A stretch of 64,000 bases of DNA. Origin: Cellulosimicrobium protaetiae. Its GTDB lineage: Bacteria > Actinomycetota > Actinomycetes > Actinomycetales > Cellulomonadaceae. The position numbers and the translations under genes are program-made. The notes under the pieces were generated by a model that saw nothing but the letters and a program-made list of their open reading frames with translations, ran no database searches and was not told the DNA's origin. Location: positions 2,976,001-3,040,000 of the forward strand of contig NZ_CP052757.1 in assembly GCF_009708005.2 (NCBI RefSeq), given 5' to 3'. Shown here piece after piece: positions 42,203 through 51,340 of this stretch (position 1 is the first letter of the stretch; every line of letters starts with the position of its first letter).

Positions 42203-43246
42203 TTGAAGGCCACCGTCATCTACGGCGCGGGCGACGTCCGCGTCGAGACCCGTCCCGACCCGACCATCGTCGAGCCGACCGACGCGATCGTGCGCACGGT
42301 GCGCGCGTGCGTCTGCGGCTCCGACCTGCACCCGTACCGCTCCATGGCGCACACCGAACAGGGCGTCCCGATCGGCCACGAGCTGCTGGGCGTCGTGGAG
42401 GAGACCGGGTCGGCCGTCACGACCGTCCGCCCGGGCGACCTCGTCATCGCGCCGTTCGCGTGGTCGGACAACACGTGCCCCGTGTGCCGCGACGGTTTCC
42501 AGACCGCGTGCCCGCACGGCGGCTTCTACGGCAACCCCGGCGACGTGGGCGGTCAGCAGGCCGAGCTCGCGCGCATCCCGCTCGCCGACGGCAGTCTCGT
42601 CGCCGTGCCGGACGTCGACGAGACGAGCCCGCTCCTGCCGTCGCTGCTCACCCTCTCGGACGTCTACCTCACCGGCTACCACGCCGCGCACATGGCGCGC
42701 GTGTCCGCGCGGACGACCGTCACCGTGATCGGCGACGGCGCGGTCGGGCTGTCCGCCGTGCTCGCCGCACGGCAGATGGGCGCCGAGCGCATCATCCTCA
42801 TGGGCCGCCACACGTCGCGGACCGACCTGGGGCGCGAGTGGGGCGCGACCGACGTCGTCGCCGAGCGGGGCGCCGAGGGGATCCAGCGGGTCCTCGACGT
42901 CACGGACGGCCTGGGCAGCCACGTCGTGCTGGAGGCCGTCGGGCACATGCCCGCCTACGAGCAGTCCTACGGCGTCGTCCGCGCGGGCGGCGTCATCAGC
43001 CGCGTCGGCGTGCCGCAGTACGAGGACGCGCCGGTCGGCTTCGGCTCGCTGTTCGGCCGCAACATCACCCTCACCGGCGGGCCCGCGCCCGTCCGCGCGT
43101 ACCTCGAGGACGCGATCCCGCAGGTGCTCCGCGGCGAGATCGACCCCGGCCGGGTGTTCGACAAGACCGTCGCGATCGACGACATCGCCGAGGGCTACGC
43201 CGCGATGGACCGCCGCGAGTCGCTCAAGACGATCGTCGCGTTCTGA
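42203..43246 (+). CDS. Zinc-dependent alcohol dehydrogenase (MDR family)
   Basis: 347 residues from TTG 42203, supported by GGAG eight bases upstream and by MKATVIYGAGDVRVETRPDP, the usual N-terminus. Catalytic zinc ligands: CVCGSDLHPYR (Cys) and GHELLGVVEE (His-Glu). The structural-zinc loop is reduced to TCPVCRDGFQTACPHGG. The NAD(P) site is TVTVIGDGAVGLSAVLAARQMGAERIILMGRH. It oxidises an alcohol or reduces an aldehyde; substrate unknown. First gene of a cassette with a cupin, an MmyB-type regulator and an acetyltransferase. A dyad CAGGTG...CACCTG (42152-42177) lies in its leader. Confidence 0.9.
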   Translation: MKATVIYGAGDVRVETRPDPTIVEPTDAIVRTVRACVCGSDLHPYRSMAHTEQGVPIGHELLGVVEETGSAVTTVRPGDLVIAPFAWSDNTCPVCRDGFQTACPHGGFYGNPGDVGGQQAELARIPLADGSLVAVPDVDETSPLLPSLLTLSDVYLTGYHAAHMARVSARTTVTVIGDGAVGLSAVLAARQMGAERIILMGRHTSRTDLGREWGATDVVAERGAEGIQRVLDVTDGLGSHVVLEAVGHMPAYEQSYGVVRAGGVISRVGVPQYEDAPVGFGSLFGRNITLTGGPAPVRAYLEDAIPQVLRGEIDPGRVFDKTVAIDDIAEGYAAMDRRESLKTIVAF

Positions 43247-43271
43247 GCCGCACCCTGACAGGAGGAGAGGC

Positions 43272-43679
43272 ATGAGCACCGAGAGGCAGCCGACGACGCC
43301 GACCGTGAAGGGACCCGCCGCCTGGTTCACCGGCGACGTCTGGTTCAACGCCTACTACGCGGGCACGGAGCCGTCCCGGTCGCGCCTGAACCTCGTGCGC
43401 TTCGCCCCCGGGGCGCACACCGCGTGGCACCGGCACGCCGTCGGGCAGACCCTGCACGTCACCGAGGGGTTCGGCTACGTGCAGTCGCGGGGCGAGGAGG
43501 TCGTCGAGCTCCGGCCGGGCGACACCGTCTACACGCCTCCGGGCGAGTGGCACTGGCACGGCGCGAGGGGCGACAGCTTCCTGTGCCACCTCGCGCTGTG
43601 GGAGGCGCCCGCACCGGGCGCCGACGAGCCGGAGACGACGTGGGGCGACCTCCTCACGCCCGAGGCGTACCCGGGCTGA
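43272..43679 (+). CDS. Cupin domain protein
   Basis: 135 residues, ATG preceded by AGGAGGAGAGG. A single cupin barrel: motif 1 FAPGAHTAWHRHAVGQTLHVTEGFGYV (G-x5-HxH-x4-E pattern) and motif 2 LRPGDTVYTPPGEWHWHGA (the third His). This resembles the small carboxymuconolactone decarboxylase-associated or quercetinase-like cupins that accompany stress-response oxidoreductases. Metal binding is likely; reaction unknown. It follows the alcohol dehydrogenase by 25 bases. Confidence 0.88.
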   Translation: MSTERQPTTPTVKGPAAWFTGDVWFNAYYAGTEPSRSRLNLVRFAPGAHTAWHRHAVGQTLHVTEGFGYVQSRGEEVVELRPGDTVYTPPGEWHWHGARGDSFLCHLALWEAPAPGADEPETTWGDLLTPEAYPG

Positions 43680-43762
43680 CGTGACCGCGCGGGCGGGGCG
43701 CGAGACCCTCCCGCCCGCGCGGCCCGCCGTCGTCCCGACGTAACGTGAAAGACGTGGAGGCC

Positions 43763-44641
43763 ATGGACAACCGTTCCGAGGTGCGCGAGTTCCTCATGAG
43801 CCGCCGAGCCCGGGTGACGCCCGAGCAGGCCGGCATCGAGACGTTCGGCGGCCGCCGACGGGTCGAGGGCCTGCGGCGCGACGAGGTCGCCCGGCTCGCG
43901 GGCGTGAGCGTGGACTACTACACGCGGCTCGAGCGCGGGAACCTGCGGGGCGTGTCCGACGTCGTGCTCGAGTCCGTCGCGCGCGCCCTGCTGCTCGACG
44001 CCGCCGAGCGCGAGCACCTGCTCGACCTCGCGCGCACCGCGAACCCCGTCGGCGCCCGCCCGCAGCGCGGCCACGGCGACACGCCGGTGCGCCCCGAGCT
44101 GCAGTACCTGCTCGACGCGATCACCACGGCGCCCGCGTTCATCCAGAACAACCGCATGGACCTCGTCGCCGCGAACGCGCTCGGGTACGCGATGTACGCG
44201 CCGATGGTCGCGGGCTCCGCGGGCCCGGCCAACTTCTCGCGGCACATCTTCCTCGACCCCGCGTCGCACGACTTCTACCCCGACTGGGACCGCGCGGCCT
44301 GGACGAACGTCACGATCCTGCGTCGCGAGGCCGGCCGCAGCCCGCACGACCGGCGCCTCCAGGCGCTCGTAGGCGAGCTGTCGACGCGCAGCGAGCGGTT
44401 CCGCGAGCTGTGGGCGTCCCACGACGTGCGGCGGCACTACGCCGGGCAGAAGACGTTCCGCCACCCCGTCGTCGGGGACCTCGAGCTGCACTACCAGACG
44501 CTCGAGCTCCACGGCGACCCCGGGCTCGGCATGACCGTGTACACCGCGACGCCGGGCTCCCCGACCGAGGAGTCGCTGCGCCTGCTCGCGTCGTGGGCGG
44601 CCACCGAGGCCGCGGCCGCCGCGCCGTCCCGCACCGACTGA
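43763..44641 (+). CDS. XRE-family regulator with MmyB-like ligand-binding domain
   Basis: 292 residues from ATG 43763, with GGAGG just upstream; GTG 43745 would add six residues. The helix-turn-helix is GLRRDEVARLAGVSVDYYTRLERGNLRGVSDVVLESVARALLL. A long PAS-like MmyB domain follows (YLLDAITTAPAFIQNNRMDLVAANALGYAMYAPM ... FLDPASHDFYPDWDRAAWTNVTILRREAGRSPHDRRLQALVGEL ... TFRHPVVGDLELHYQTLELHGDPGLGMTVYTATPGSPTEESLRLLASWA). Proteins of this type usually repress a neighbouring oxidoreductase gene, so it is the likely regulator of this cassette. Ligand unknown (fatty-acid-like ligands are known for MmyB). Confidence 0.92.
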   Translation: MDNRSEVREFLMSRRARVTPEQAGIETFGGRRRVEGLRRDEVARLAGVSVDYYTRLERGNLRGVSDVVLESVARALLLDAAEREHLLDLARTANPVGARPQRGHGDTPVRPELQYLLDAITTAPAFIQNNRMDLVAANALGYAMYAPMVAGSAGPANFSRHIFLDPASHDFYPDWDRAAWTNVTILRREAGRSPHDRRLQALVGELSTRSERFRELWASHDVRRHYAGQKTFRHPVVGDLELHYQTLELHGDPGLGMTVYTATPGSPTEESLRLLASWAATEAAAAAPSRTD

Positions 44642-44650
44642 GAGGAACCC

Positions 44651-45220
44651 ATGGACCTGGACGACCTGCTGGCCGAGCTCGACGCCGGTCGGACGATCCT
44701 CGGCGGATCGCCGCTGCACACCGTCATGCACCGCACGAGCCAGGAGGCGCTGCGCATCGCCGGCGAGCTCAACGGCGCCTACCGCTCGCCCGAGCGCGTC
44801 CGCGAGCTGCTCGCAGAGCTGACGGGCAGGCCCGTGCACGAGTCCGTGAACCTCTTCCCGCCCTTCACGGCCGACTTCGGCAAGAACCTCACCCTCGGCC
44901 GGGACGTCTTCATCAACTCCGGCTGCCGGTTCCAGGACCAGGGCGGCATCGTCGTCGGGGACGGCTGCCTCATCGGTCACAACGCCGTCCTCACGACGCT
45001 CAACCACGACCTCGACCCCGCCCGACGCGCCGACCTGCACCCCGCGCGCGTCGTCCTCGGCCGCAACGTGTGGCTCGGCGCGAACGTGACCGTCCTCCCC
45101 GGTGTGACGATCGGGGACGACGCCGTGGTCGGGGCCGGCTCCGTCGTCACCCGGGACGTCCCCGCACGCACCGTCGTCGTCGGCACGCCCGCGCGCGTCG
45201 TCCGCTCGCTCGACGCCTGA
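44651..45220 (+). CDS. Sugar O-acetyltransferase (left-handed beta-helix, Maa/LacA type)
   Basis: 189 residues. After an N-terminal helical segment comes FPPFTADFGKNLTLGRDVFINSGCRFQDQGGIVVGDGCLIGHNAVLTTLNHDLDPARRADLHPARVVLGRNVWLGANVTVLPGVTIGDDAVVGAGSVVTRDVPARTVVVGTPARVV: hexapeptide repeats and the catalytic His in TLNHD. This matches maltose/galactoside O-acetyltransferases. It starts 9 bases after the regulator stop, so it is the last gene of the accessory cassette. Confidence 0.9.
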   Translation: MDLDDLLAELDAGRTILGGSPLHTVMHRTSQEALRIAGELNGAYRSPERVRELLAELTGRPVHESVNLFPPFTADFGKNLTLGRDVFINSGCRFQDQGGIVVGDGCLIGHNAVLTTLNHDLDPARRADLHPARVVLGRNVWLGANVTVLPGVTIGDDAVVGAGSVVTRDVPARTVVVGTPARVVRSLDA

Positions 45221-45268
45221 GCCACGGCTCGGCTCGGAAGGAACCGGCTCAGCACTGAGCGGCGAGCG

Positions 45269-45976
45269 TCACGTCGACGCCCACGCGGCGCTGCCCTTCT
45301 CCTCGACAGAGGCCGCTGCGGCGCGCTCCCGGCGCAGCACGCCGAGGACGAGGAGCACCTGCCCGACGACATACGTGAGCATCACCCAGAAGCCGTGCGC
45401 GGGCAGGGCGTACCAGGGCGCGAACGCGTCGAGGGCGATGAGCGCGTCGGACACGAGGAAGACCGCGCCGCCGACGGCGGCGAGGCGGTCCACGCCGGTC
45501 GCGGTCACGGCCATCAGCACGAGGCACGCGCCGTAGACGACGACCGGGACGAGGAGCGACCCGGCACCCGGCCCGCACGCGGCGACGAGGACGAGGAACG
45601 CGAGAAGGTACGGCGCGAGGGCGAGCGGACGGCGCAGCACGGACCCCGCGCGGTAGGGCCAGAACGCGAGCGTGTACGTCACCTGGGCGCACAGGAAGAA
45701 GCCCACCATGACGAGGAACGCGGCATCGCCGTCGGCGAGGTCGGGGGCGGTGTCGCCGAGCCACGAGAAGCCCAGCGCGACGAGCGTGAGGCGGACCAGC
45801 CGCGAGCGCCGGGCCGGGCCGTCGCCGTCGAGTCGTCGTGTCGCGAGCCACAGGCAGACGGCGAGGACGGGCATGAGGAACCACTGCGACGTGTCGGCGA
45901 GCGTCGAGGCGCCCGCGAGGTGGGCGACGAGGTGGACGAGGGTGAGCAGGGCGAGCGCGCCCCACGCGGCGAGCAT
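45269..45976 (-). CDS. Lysoplasmalogenase (YhhN/TMEM86 family)
   Basis: 235 residues from ATG 45976, about eight membrane helices. QWFLMPVLAVCLWLATRRL, LGFSWLGDTAPDLADGDAAFLVMVGFFLCAQVTYTLAFWPY and GAVFLVSDALIALDAFAPW carry the YhhN pattern: GFSWLGD and FLVSD hold the conserved acidic residues of this membrane hydrolase. Family members cleave the vinyl-ether bond of lysoplasmalogen. Plasmalogens are rare in aerobic actinomycetes, so the natural substrate is uncertain. It follows the acyltransferase gene on the same strand by 71 bases. Confidence 0.85.
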   Translation of the reverse strand: MLAAWGALALLTLVHLVAHLAGASTLADTSQWFLMPVLAVCLWLATRRLDGDGPARRSRLVRLTLVALGFSWLGDTAPDLADGDAAFLVMVGFFLCAQVTYTLAFWPYRAGSVLRRPLALAPYLLAFLVLVAACGPGAGSLLVPVVVYGACLVLMAVTATGVDRLAAVGGAVFLVSDALIALDAFAPWYALPAHGFWVMLTYVVGQVLLVLGVLRRERAAAASVEEKGSAAWAST

Positions 45977-46047
45977 GGGTGTCGGGACTCCTTCGGTGGT
46001 GCTGCCGGCGTCGTTGCCGGGACGAGCGATTGTAGGCCCGGACGTCG

Positions 46048-46722
46048 TCACCTCCGGACCGCGTCGTCGCGGGCCCCTGCGGCGACCGACTCCATCGCCG
46101 CCCAGCAGCGGGCGAGGAGCTCGGCGACGTCGGCGGGGCTCGATCCCCGGCCGCGCTCGGCCGGCAAGATCGTCAGCCGGATCGGCGGCCGCGGACGCCA
46201 CCAGGGCCGACGGCCGTAGGTGAAGACCATCGGCACGACCGGCACGCCCAGCCGGCAGGCGTACACGAACGCGCCGCGCCGGAACGGCCGCAGCGTCGTG
46301 TCGTACATGACCAGCGCGCCCTCGGGGAAGAAGTGGACGCCCTGACCGGCGTCGACGGTCCGGCGCAGCCGCGCCTCGAACGCGGCGAGCTCTCCCGGCC
46401 CGCGGGGCAGCGGGACGGCGAGCAGGTGGCTGACCAGGACGCCCGCCACGGGCAGGTGGAAGTTCGAGGGCTGGGAGACGACGGCGGCCCTCCTGCCACG
46501 GAACTGCCCGGCGACCCACGGGCCGTCCAGGTAGTGCACGTGGTTCGCGACCGAGACGACCCCGCCGCGCTCGGAGGCGAGGTGCTCGCGCCCCGTGACC
46601 CGCAGCCCGTGGACGGCGTACCCGTACCACCGCACGACGGCCATGGCGACGTCGAAGAAGACGCCGTCGAAGCGGCTCCAGAGCCGTGGTGTCGTGTGCC
46701 GGCCCGGGCGGTCAGCGCCCAT
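46048..46722 (-). CDS. Lysophospholipid acyltransferase (PlsC-like)
   Basis: 224 residues. The catalytic HX4D motif is VANHVHYLDGPWVAG, and the phosphate-binding FPEG motif is HFFPEGALVMYDTTLRPFRRGAFVYACRLGVPVVPMVF. These place it in the 1-acyl-glycerol-3-phosphate acyltransferase family, acting at the membrane face. The start overlaps the end of the glycosyltransferase gene by 11 bases, so the two are coupled and may modify the same glycolipid. Confidence 0.9.
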   Translation of the reverse strand: MGADRPGRHTTPRLWSRFDGVFFDVAMAVVRWYGYAVHGLRVTGREHLASERGGVVSVANHVHYLDGPWVAGQFRGRRAAVVSQPSNFHLPVAGVLVSHLLAVPLPRGPGELAAFEARLRRTVDAGQGVHFFPEGALVMYDTTLRPFRRGAFVYACRLGVPVVPMVFTYGRRPWWRPRPPIRLTILPAERGRGSSPADVAELLARCWAAMESVAAGARDDAVRR

Positions 46723-47968
46723 GCGAAGGCCCCCGCGCCCGGCCCTCGGTCTCGTCCCTGTCGACCGCTGCCGGGGTCGCCGTGTCCCTTCCCGGTCCCC
46801 GTCCCTCGTCGATCGCCTGGCGCAGCATGTCCTCGATCTGCGGGACGCACACGTCGAGCGCGTGCTCCCGGCCGACCGCGGCGTAGGCCGGGCCCATCAG
46901 GGCTCGCTCGTCGTCGTGCTCGACCCAGTAGTCGATCCTTCGCGCGAGGTCCCCCGCGTCCCCGGCGCGGAACAGGCTCCGCTCGTCGAGCGCGAACTGA
47001 CCGGTCGCCGACGCGCGGGAGTCGGAGATCACGGGGACCAGGCCGGTCGCGACGGCCTCGAGACACCCGAGCGCCTCGATCTCCGCGTCGGCGGCGTGCA
47101 CGTAGAGGTCGCTCGTCGCGAGCACGTCCCGGAGCTCGTCCTGGGTGAGGAACCCGATCCGCGGCGGGTGCGGCAGCGTCGCCCCCTGCTGCGCGTACCG
47201 CGCGGCGAGCGGCCCGCGACCGGCGAGCACGACCTGGATGCGGTCGGCGTGCCGGGACCGGCGCACCGCGTCGAGGAGCACGTCCTGCCGCTTCTCGCGT
47301 GACAGCCGGCCCGTCATGGTGATGACGAACCTGCCGTCCAGGTCGGCGCTCTTGGTCAGGCTCCGCGGGACGACGTGCGGGACGAACGCCGGATCGACGC
47401 CGTTCGACACCACGTGCAGGTTCGCCCGGTACCGGTGGGCGCGCAGCTCCTCGGCGATGAACCGGCTGGGGCAGTGGACGTGCCCGAACCGGTCGTAGAA
47501 CGGCCGGAACACCGCGTACACGAGATCGTTGAGCGGCCCGACCCGCCCCACGCCGAGGCTGTACGTGACGTTCTCCGGCTGCACGTGGAACGCGGCGGTG
47601 GACGGGACGCCGAGCGCGTCCGCGAGCCGCTTGGCCCGGGAGCCGAGCCAGAACGGCGACATGACGTGCGCGACGTCGGCCCAGCCCAGGGCGTCGCGCA
47701 GCACGTCGTCGTCGGGCTTGGCGAGGACCCAACCCTGGCCCGCGATCACCCGGTCGAAGCCCGGGACGCCGAGCGGCTCCAGCCGGTAGTGCACGACGCC
47801 GTCCGCGCGGTTCTCAGGGTCGGTGTCACCCGGGCGGGTCGTGCCTCGGCAGCACGCGACGCGCACCTCGTGGCCGCGCCCACGCAGGGCGACGGCGAAG
47901 CGACGCGCGGAGATCGTGGTCCCGTTGGTGGGATCCTCGAACTGGTCGATGACGAGCAGGACGCGCAC
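46712..47968 (-). CDS. Glycosyltransferase family 4
   Basis: 418 residues from GTG 47968. GT-B fold: N-terminal VLLVIDQFEDPTNGTTISARRFAVALRGRGHEV, hinge VVSNGVDPAFVPHVV, donor-site region FVITMTGRLSREKRQDVLLDAVRR and EIEALGCLEAVATGLVPVISDSRASAT (the E-x7-E motif). It would transfer a hexose, by family often mannose or glucose, to a lipid or glycan acceptor. The 11-base overlap with the PlsC-like gene argues for glycolipid assembly. A disordered acidic C-terminal tail is present. Confidence 0.9.
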   Translation of the reverse strand: MRVLLVIDQFEDPTNGTTISARRFAVALRGRGHEVRVACCRGTTRPGDTDPENRADGVVHYRLEPLGVPGFDRVIAGQGWVLAKPDDDVLRDALGWADVAHVMSPFWLGSRAKRLADALGVPSTAAFHVQPENVTYSLGVGRVGPLNDLVYAVFRPFYDRFGHVHCPSRFIAEELRAHRYRANLHVVSNGVDPAFVPHVVPRSLTKSADLDGRFVITMTGRLSREKRQDVLLDAVRRSRHADRIQVVLAGRGPLAARYAQQGATLPHPPRIGFLTQDELRDVLATSDLYVHAADAEIEALGCLEAVATGLVPVISDSRASATGQFALDERSLFRAGDAGDLARRIDYWVEHDDERALMGPAYAAVGREHALDVCVPQIEDMLRQAIDEGRGPGRDTATPAAVDRDETEGRARGPSHGR

Positions 47969-48128
47969 CCGCGGCTCCCTTGCGACGCGCGGCGCGTGGT
48001 CCGCGCCTGCTGACGGGATGGCGTCAGGCTAGGCGACCACCCTGGACCGGGCGCGGAACCGCCGGGGGCGTGTCGTCTCGTCCCTGGGTCGCTGCCGTGG
48101 CGGCGCCCCCGCGCGCGGGGCTCGCTGG

Positions 48129-48521
48129 TCAGCGCTGGGGTGCGGGTGCCCGCTCCGTGGGCGTGTCGGCGACCAGGACGCGCCCGTCGCGCACCTGGGC
48201 CGCGAAGACCGCCAGCGGCCTGCGGTCCTTGCCCCCGGCGTCGAGCACCGCGCCGGTGTCGACGTCCCACACCTGCTTGAGCATGGGGGTGGTGACCGTG
48301 TCGACGTCGCGCTCCACGCCGTCGTCGCCGGTCACGCGGTGCGTGCCGACGAGGCCGCGCGACATGACGTTGGCGCCCGAGTACGGGTCCCGCTGCTGGA
48401 CGGCGCGCACGGTGCCGTCGGCGAGCCGGAAGACCGCGACCTGGGTGTCGCCCAGGAGCGCGCCGGCCCCGCGCTCCGGGTCGAGGTCGTCGAGCGCGCA
48501 GATGTCGACGAACGTGCTCAT
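48129..48521 (-). CDS. nirD: Nitrite reductase (NAD(P)H) small subunit
   Basis: 130 residues. FVDICALDDLDPERGAGALLGDTQVAVFRLADGTVRAVQQRDPYSGANVMSRGLVGTHRVTGDDGVERDVDTVTTPMLKQVWDVDTG is the NirD pattern: a Rieske-like fold that has lost the Fe-S ligands (no CxH/CxxH pair). It supports NirB in assimilatory or detoxifying reduction of nitrite to ammonium. ATG 48521 overlaps the nirB stop by four bases. Confidence 0.95.
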   Translation of the reverse strand: MSTFVDICALDDLDPERGAGALLGDTQVAVFRLADGTVRAVQQRDPYSGANVMSRGLVGTHRVTGDDGVERDVDTVTTPMLKQVWDVDTGAVLDAGGKDRRPLAVFAAQVRDGRVLVADTPTERAPAPQR

Positions 48522-51175
48522 CGGGCCTCCTCCAGCTCAACGCGGGCGGCGAGGAGCGCGACGTCGCGAGCGACGCGCGGGTCGGGGTAGGCGACGGCGT
48601 CGCCCTCGTCCGCGGGACGGACCTGGCCGCGCTCGGGGACGAACGCGAGGTCGCCGTCGACCGCCTCAGGCGCGTTGACGAACGGCGTGAACTTGCGCAG
48701 CTTGGCCGGGTCGGCGAGCGTCGCGCCCCACTCGTCCTCGTAGTCGCGCACGTGCTCGGCCATCGCGGCCTCGAGCTGGTCCGCGATCCCGAGCGAGTCC
48801 TCGACGACGACGCGCCGCAGCTCGTCCAGCCCTCCCGCGCGCTCCGCGACCCACGGCGCCGTGCGCTGCAGGCGGTCGGCCTCCTGGACGTAGAGCATGA
48901 GGAACCGGTCGACGTAGCGGACCAGGGTCTCGTCGTCGAGGTCCTCGGCGAGGAGCTGGGCGTGGGCCGGCTGGGCTCCGCCGTTGCCGCCGACGTAGAG
49001 GTTCCAGCCCTTGTGCGTCGCGATGATCCCGACGTCCTTGCCGCGCGCCTCCGCGCACTCGCGCGCGCAGCCCGAGACGCCGAACTTGATCTTGTGCGGC
49101 GAGCGCAGCCCGCGGTAGCGCAGCTCGAGCCGGACCGCCATCGCCGACGAGTCCTGCACGCCGAACCGGCACCACGTGCGCCCGACGCACGTCTTCACCG
49201 TGCGCAGCGACTTCCCGTACGCGTGCCCGGACTCAAAGCCCACGGCGGTCAGGCGCCGCCAGATCTCCGGGAGCTGGTCGAGCCGCGCGCCGAACATCGC
49301 CAGCCGCTGGCCGCCGGTCACGCGCACGTAGAGCCCGAAGTCGTCGGCGACCTTCGCGAACTCCAGGAGCTGGTCGGCACGCACCTCTCCCCCGGGCATC
49401 CGTGGGATCACCGAGTACGTGCCGTTCTTCTGCAGGTTCGCCATGACGTGGTCGTTGGTGTCCTGCAGCGCGGCCTGCTCGCCCTCCAGGACGTGCCCGC
49501 GACGCAGGGTCGAGAGGATCGACGCGACCGTCGGGCGGCAGACCGCGCACCCGCGCCCTGTCCCGTGCGCCGCGACGACCTCGGTGAACGTGCGGAGGCC
49601 CTCCTCGCGGACGAGCCGGTACAGCGTGGCGCGGGACATCGCGAAGTGCTCGCACAGCGCGTCCGAGACCGTGACGCCCGCCCGGGAGAGCTCGGCGTTC
49701 AGCAGCTTGGTGAGCGCAGGCACGCACGACCCGCACACCGTGCCGGCCGTCGTGCACTCCTTGACCTGCCCGATCGTCCGGCAGCCGCGCTCGGTCACGG
49801 CCGAGCGGACCGTCCCGGCGTCGACGTTGTTGCACGAGCACACGACGGCCTCGTCGGGCAGCTCGGTGTCGGCCAGGCCCTCGCCGTCGGGCGCGATGAC
49901 GGCGGCGGGGTCGGCGCCGAGGGGGCGGCCGAGCAAGGGTCGCAGCGCGGAGTAGAGCTCGATGTCGCCGACGAACACTCCACCCAGCAGCGTCGTCGCG
50001 TCGTCCGAGAGCACGAGCTTGCGGAACCGGCGGTGGATCGGGTCGACGAACGACACCTCCAGCGCGCCCGCGCTCACCGCGTTGACGTCGCCGAACGACG
50101 CCGCCTCGACGCCCACGCCCTTGAGCTTCGTGCCGTCATCGGCGCGGCGGTGCACGCGCTCGCCACCGAGGAAGCGGTCGACGACGACGTCCGCCATGTC
50201 GTTCCCCGGCGCGACCAGGCCCGCGCACACGCCGTCGACCGACGCGCACTCGCCGATCGCCCAGACACCCGGGTCGGACGTCTGGCAGGCCTCGCCGACG
50301 ACGACGCCGCCGCGCTCGCCGATGGCCAGGCCCGCCTCGCGCGCCACGCGGTCACGCGGGCGGATGCCCACGGAGAAGACGACGACGTCCGTCGGGAGCG
50401 CGGACCCGTCGGTCAGCTCGACGGACCCCACGGACCCGTCGCCCGCGGGCAGGAACCGGTGGGCGCCCGCGCCCGTGCGCACCGTGACGCCCAGGTCCTC
50501 GATCAGCAGGCGCAGCATCTCGCCGCCGCCCTGGTCGAGCTGGACGCTCATGAGGCGATCGGCGAACTCGACGACGGTGGCCTCGGCGCCCAGGCGCTGG
50601 AGCGCGGCGGCTGCCTCGAGACCAAGGACGCCGCCGCCCACGACGACGCCGCGCACCGCCCGGCCCAGCGCCCGCTCGCGCAGGCGGACCCACTCGGCCA
50701 GCCGCTCGACGTCGTCCAGCGTGCGGTACGTGAACAGGCCCGGCAGGTCCGTGCCCTCCGCGCGCGGCGTCCACGCCCACGAGCCCGTCGCGAGCACCGC
50801 GCGGTCGTAGTGGACCTGGCGCCCCGAGCGGGTCGTCACGACGCTCGCCGTGCGGTCCAGCGACGCGACCGCGTCACCCGCGACGAGCGTGACGCGCGGG
50901 TCGTCCCACACGCCGCGGTCGAGCGCGAGCGCCTGGGCGTCGCGCGCGTCGAACCACTCCGACAGGTGCACGCGGTCGTACGGCTCGTGCGGCTCGTCGC
51001 CGATCACCGTGAGCGACCAGCCGCCCTCGGGGTCGCGCGAGCGCAGGCCCGCGACCAGGCGGTGGGCCGTCATGCCGGCGCCGACGACGACGATCCGGTC
51101 GCCGTCCAGGGGACCGCCGGCGGCGGGAACGAGCGCGTCCGACGGGGAGTGAGAGAGGGAGGCCACGAGGAGCAC
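48518..51175 (-). CDS. nirB: Nitrite reductase (NAD(P)H) large subunit
   Basis: 885 residues from GTG 51175. Order of domains: FAD/NAD(P)H-binding pyridine nucleotide-disulphide oxidoreductase (DRIVVVGAGMTAHRLV; VRGVVVGGGVLGLEAAAALQRLG; VWAIGECAS); a BFD-like [2Fe-2S] segment AVVCSCNNVDAGTV with CTTAGTVCGSC; then the nitrite/sulphite reductase ferredoxin domain with siroheme/[4Fe-4S] ligands TCVGRTWCRFG and SGCARECAEARGKD. It reduces nitrite to ammonium in the cytoplasm. nirD is coupled behind it. No nitrate reductase or transporter gene is in the window. The upstream region holds a DosR-like box. Confidence 0.96.
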   Translation of the reverse strand: MLLVASLSHSPSDALVPAAGGPLDGDRIVVVGAGMTAHRLVAGLRSRDPEGGWSLTVIGDEPHEPYDRVHLSEWFDARDAQALALDRGVWDDPRVTLVAGDAVASLDRTASVVTTRSGRQVHYDRAVLATGSWAWTPRAEGTDLPGLFTYRTLDDVERLAEWVRLRERALGRAVRGVVVGGGVLGLEAAAALQRLGAEATVVEFADRLMSVQLDQGGGEMLRLLIEDLGVTVRTGAGAHRFLPAGDGSVGSVELTDGSALPTDVVVFSVGIRPRDRVAREAGLAIGERGGVVVGEACQTSDPGVWAIGECASVDGVCAGLVAPGNDMADVVVDRFLGGERVHRRADDGTKLKGVGVEAASFGDVNAVSAGALEVSFVDPIHRRFRKLVLSDDATTLLGGVFVGDIELYSALRPLLGRPLGADPAAVIAPDGEGLADTELPDEAVVCSCNNVDAGTVRSAVTERGCRTIGQVKECTTAGTVCGSCVPALTKLLNAELSRAGVTVSDALCEHFAMSRATLYRLVREEGLRTFTEVVAAHGTGRGCAVCRPTVASILSTLRRGHVLEGEQAALQDTNDHVMANLQKNGTYSVIPRMPGGEVRADQLLEFAKVADDFGLYVRVTGGQRLAMFGARLDQLPEIWRRLTAVGFESGHAYGKSLRTVKTCVGRTWCRFGVQDSSAMAVRLELRYRGLRSPHKIKFGVSGCARECAEARGKDVGIIATHKGWNLYVGGNGGAQPAHAQLLAEDLDDETLVRYVDRFLMLYVQEADRLQRTAPWVAERAGGLDELRRVVVEDSLGIADQLEAAMAEHVRDYEDEWGATLADPAKLRKFTPFVNAPEAVDGDLAFVPERGQVRPADEGDAVAYPDPRVARDVALLAARVELEEAR

Positions 51176-51248
51176 TTTCGAGAGGCGGGGGCTGCGTCGA
51201 GGTCCCGGTCCGGGTGCGACCGGTGCCCTGCTCCCGACCCTAGGGGAG

Positions 51249-51261
51249 GTGGTCTGACCAC
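51249..51261. promoter_or_regulatory. 13-base palindrome in the nirBD promoter
   Basis: GTGGTC-T-GACCAC is a perfect dyad between the DosR-like box (51270-51289) and a TAGGGT -10 candidate at 51242-51237 on the minus strand. Its position would suit a repressor or a second activator site. Confidence 0.4.
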
Positions 51262-51269
51262 ATCACCCG

Positions 51270-51289
51270 TCTGGGACCAAGGTCCTCAG
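51270..51289. promoter_or_regulatory. DosR/DevR-like box upstream of nirBD
   Basis: TCTGGGACCAAGGTCCTCAG has core GGGACC-AA-GGTCCT (51273-51286). It is identical at 16 of 20 positions to the box upstream of pflB. Its centre is about 104 bases before the nirB start and about 38 bases before a TAGGGT -10 candidate, ten bases (one helical turn) closer than in the pfl promoter. Confidence 0.55.
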
Positions 51290-51340
51290 TACCCCCATCG
51301 AAGGCCATCACGTGCGCGCCCCGGCGCGGTGCGGACGGCA

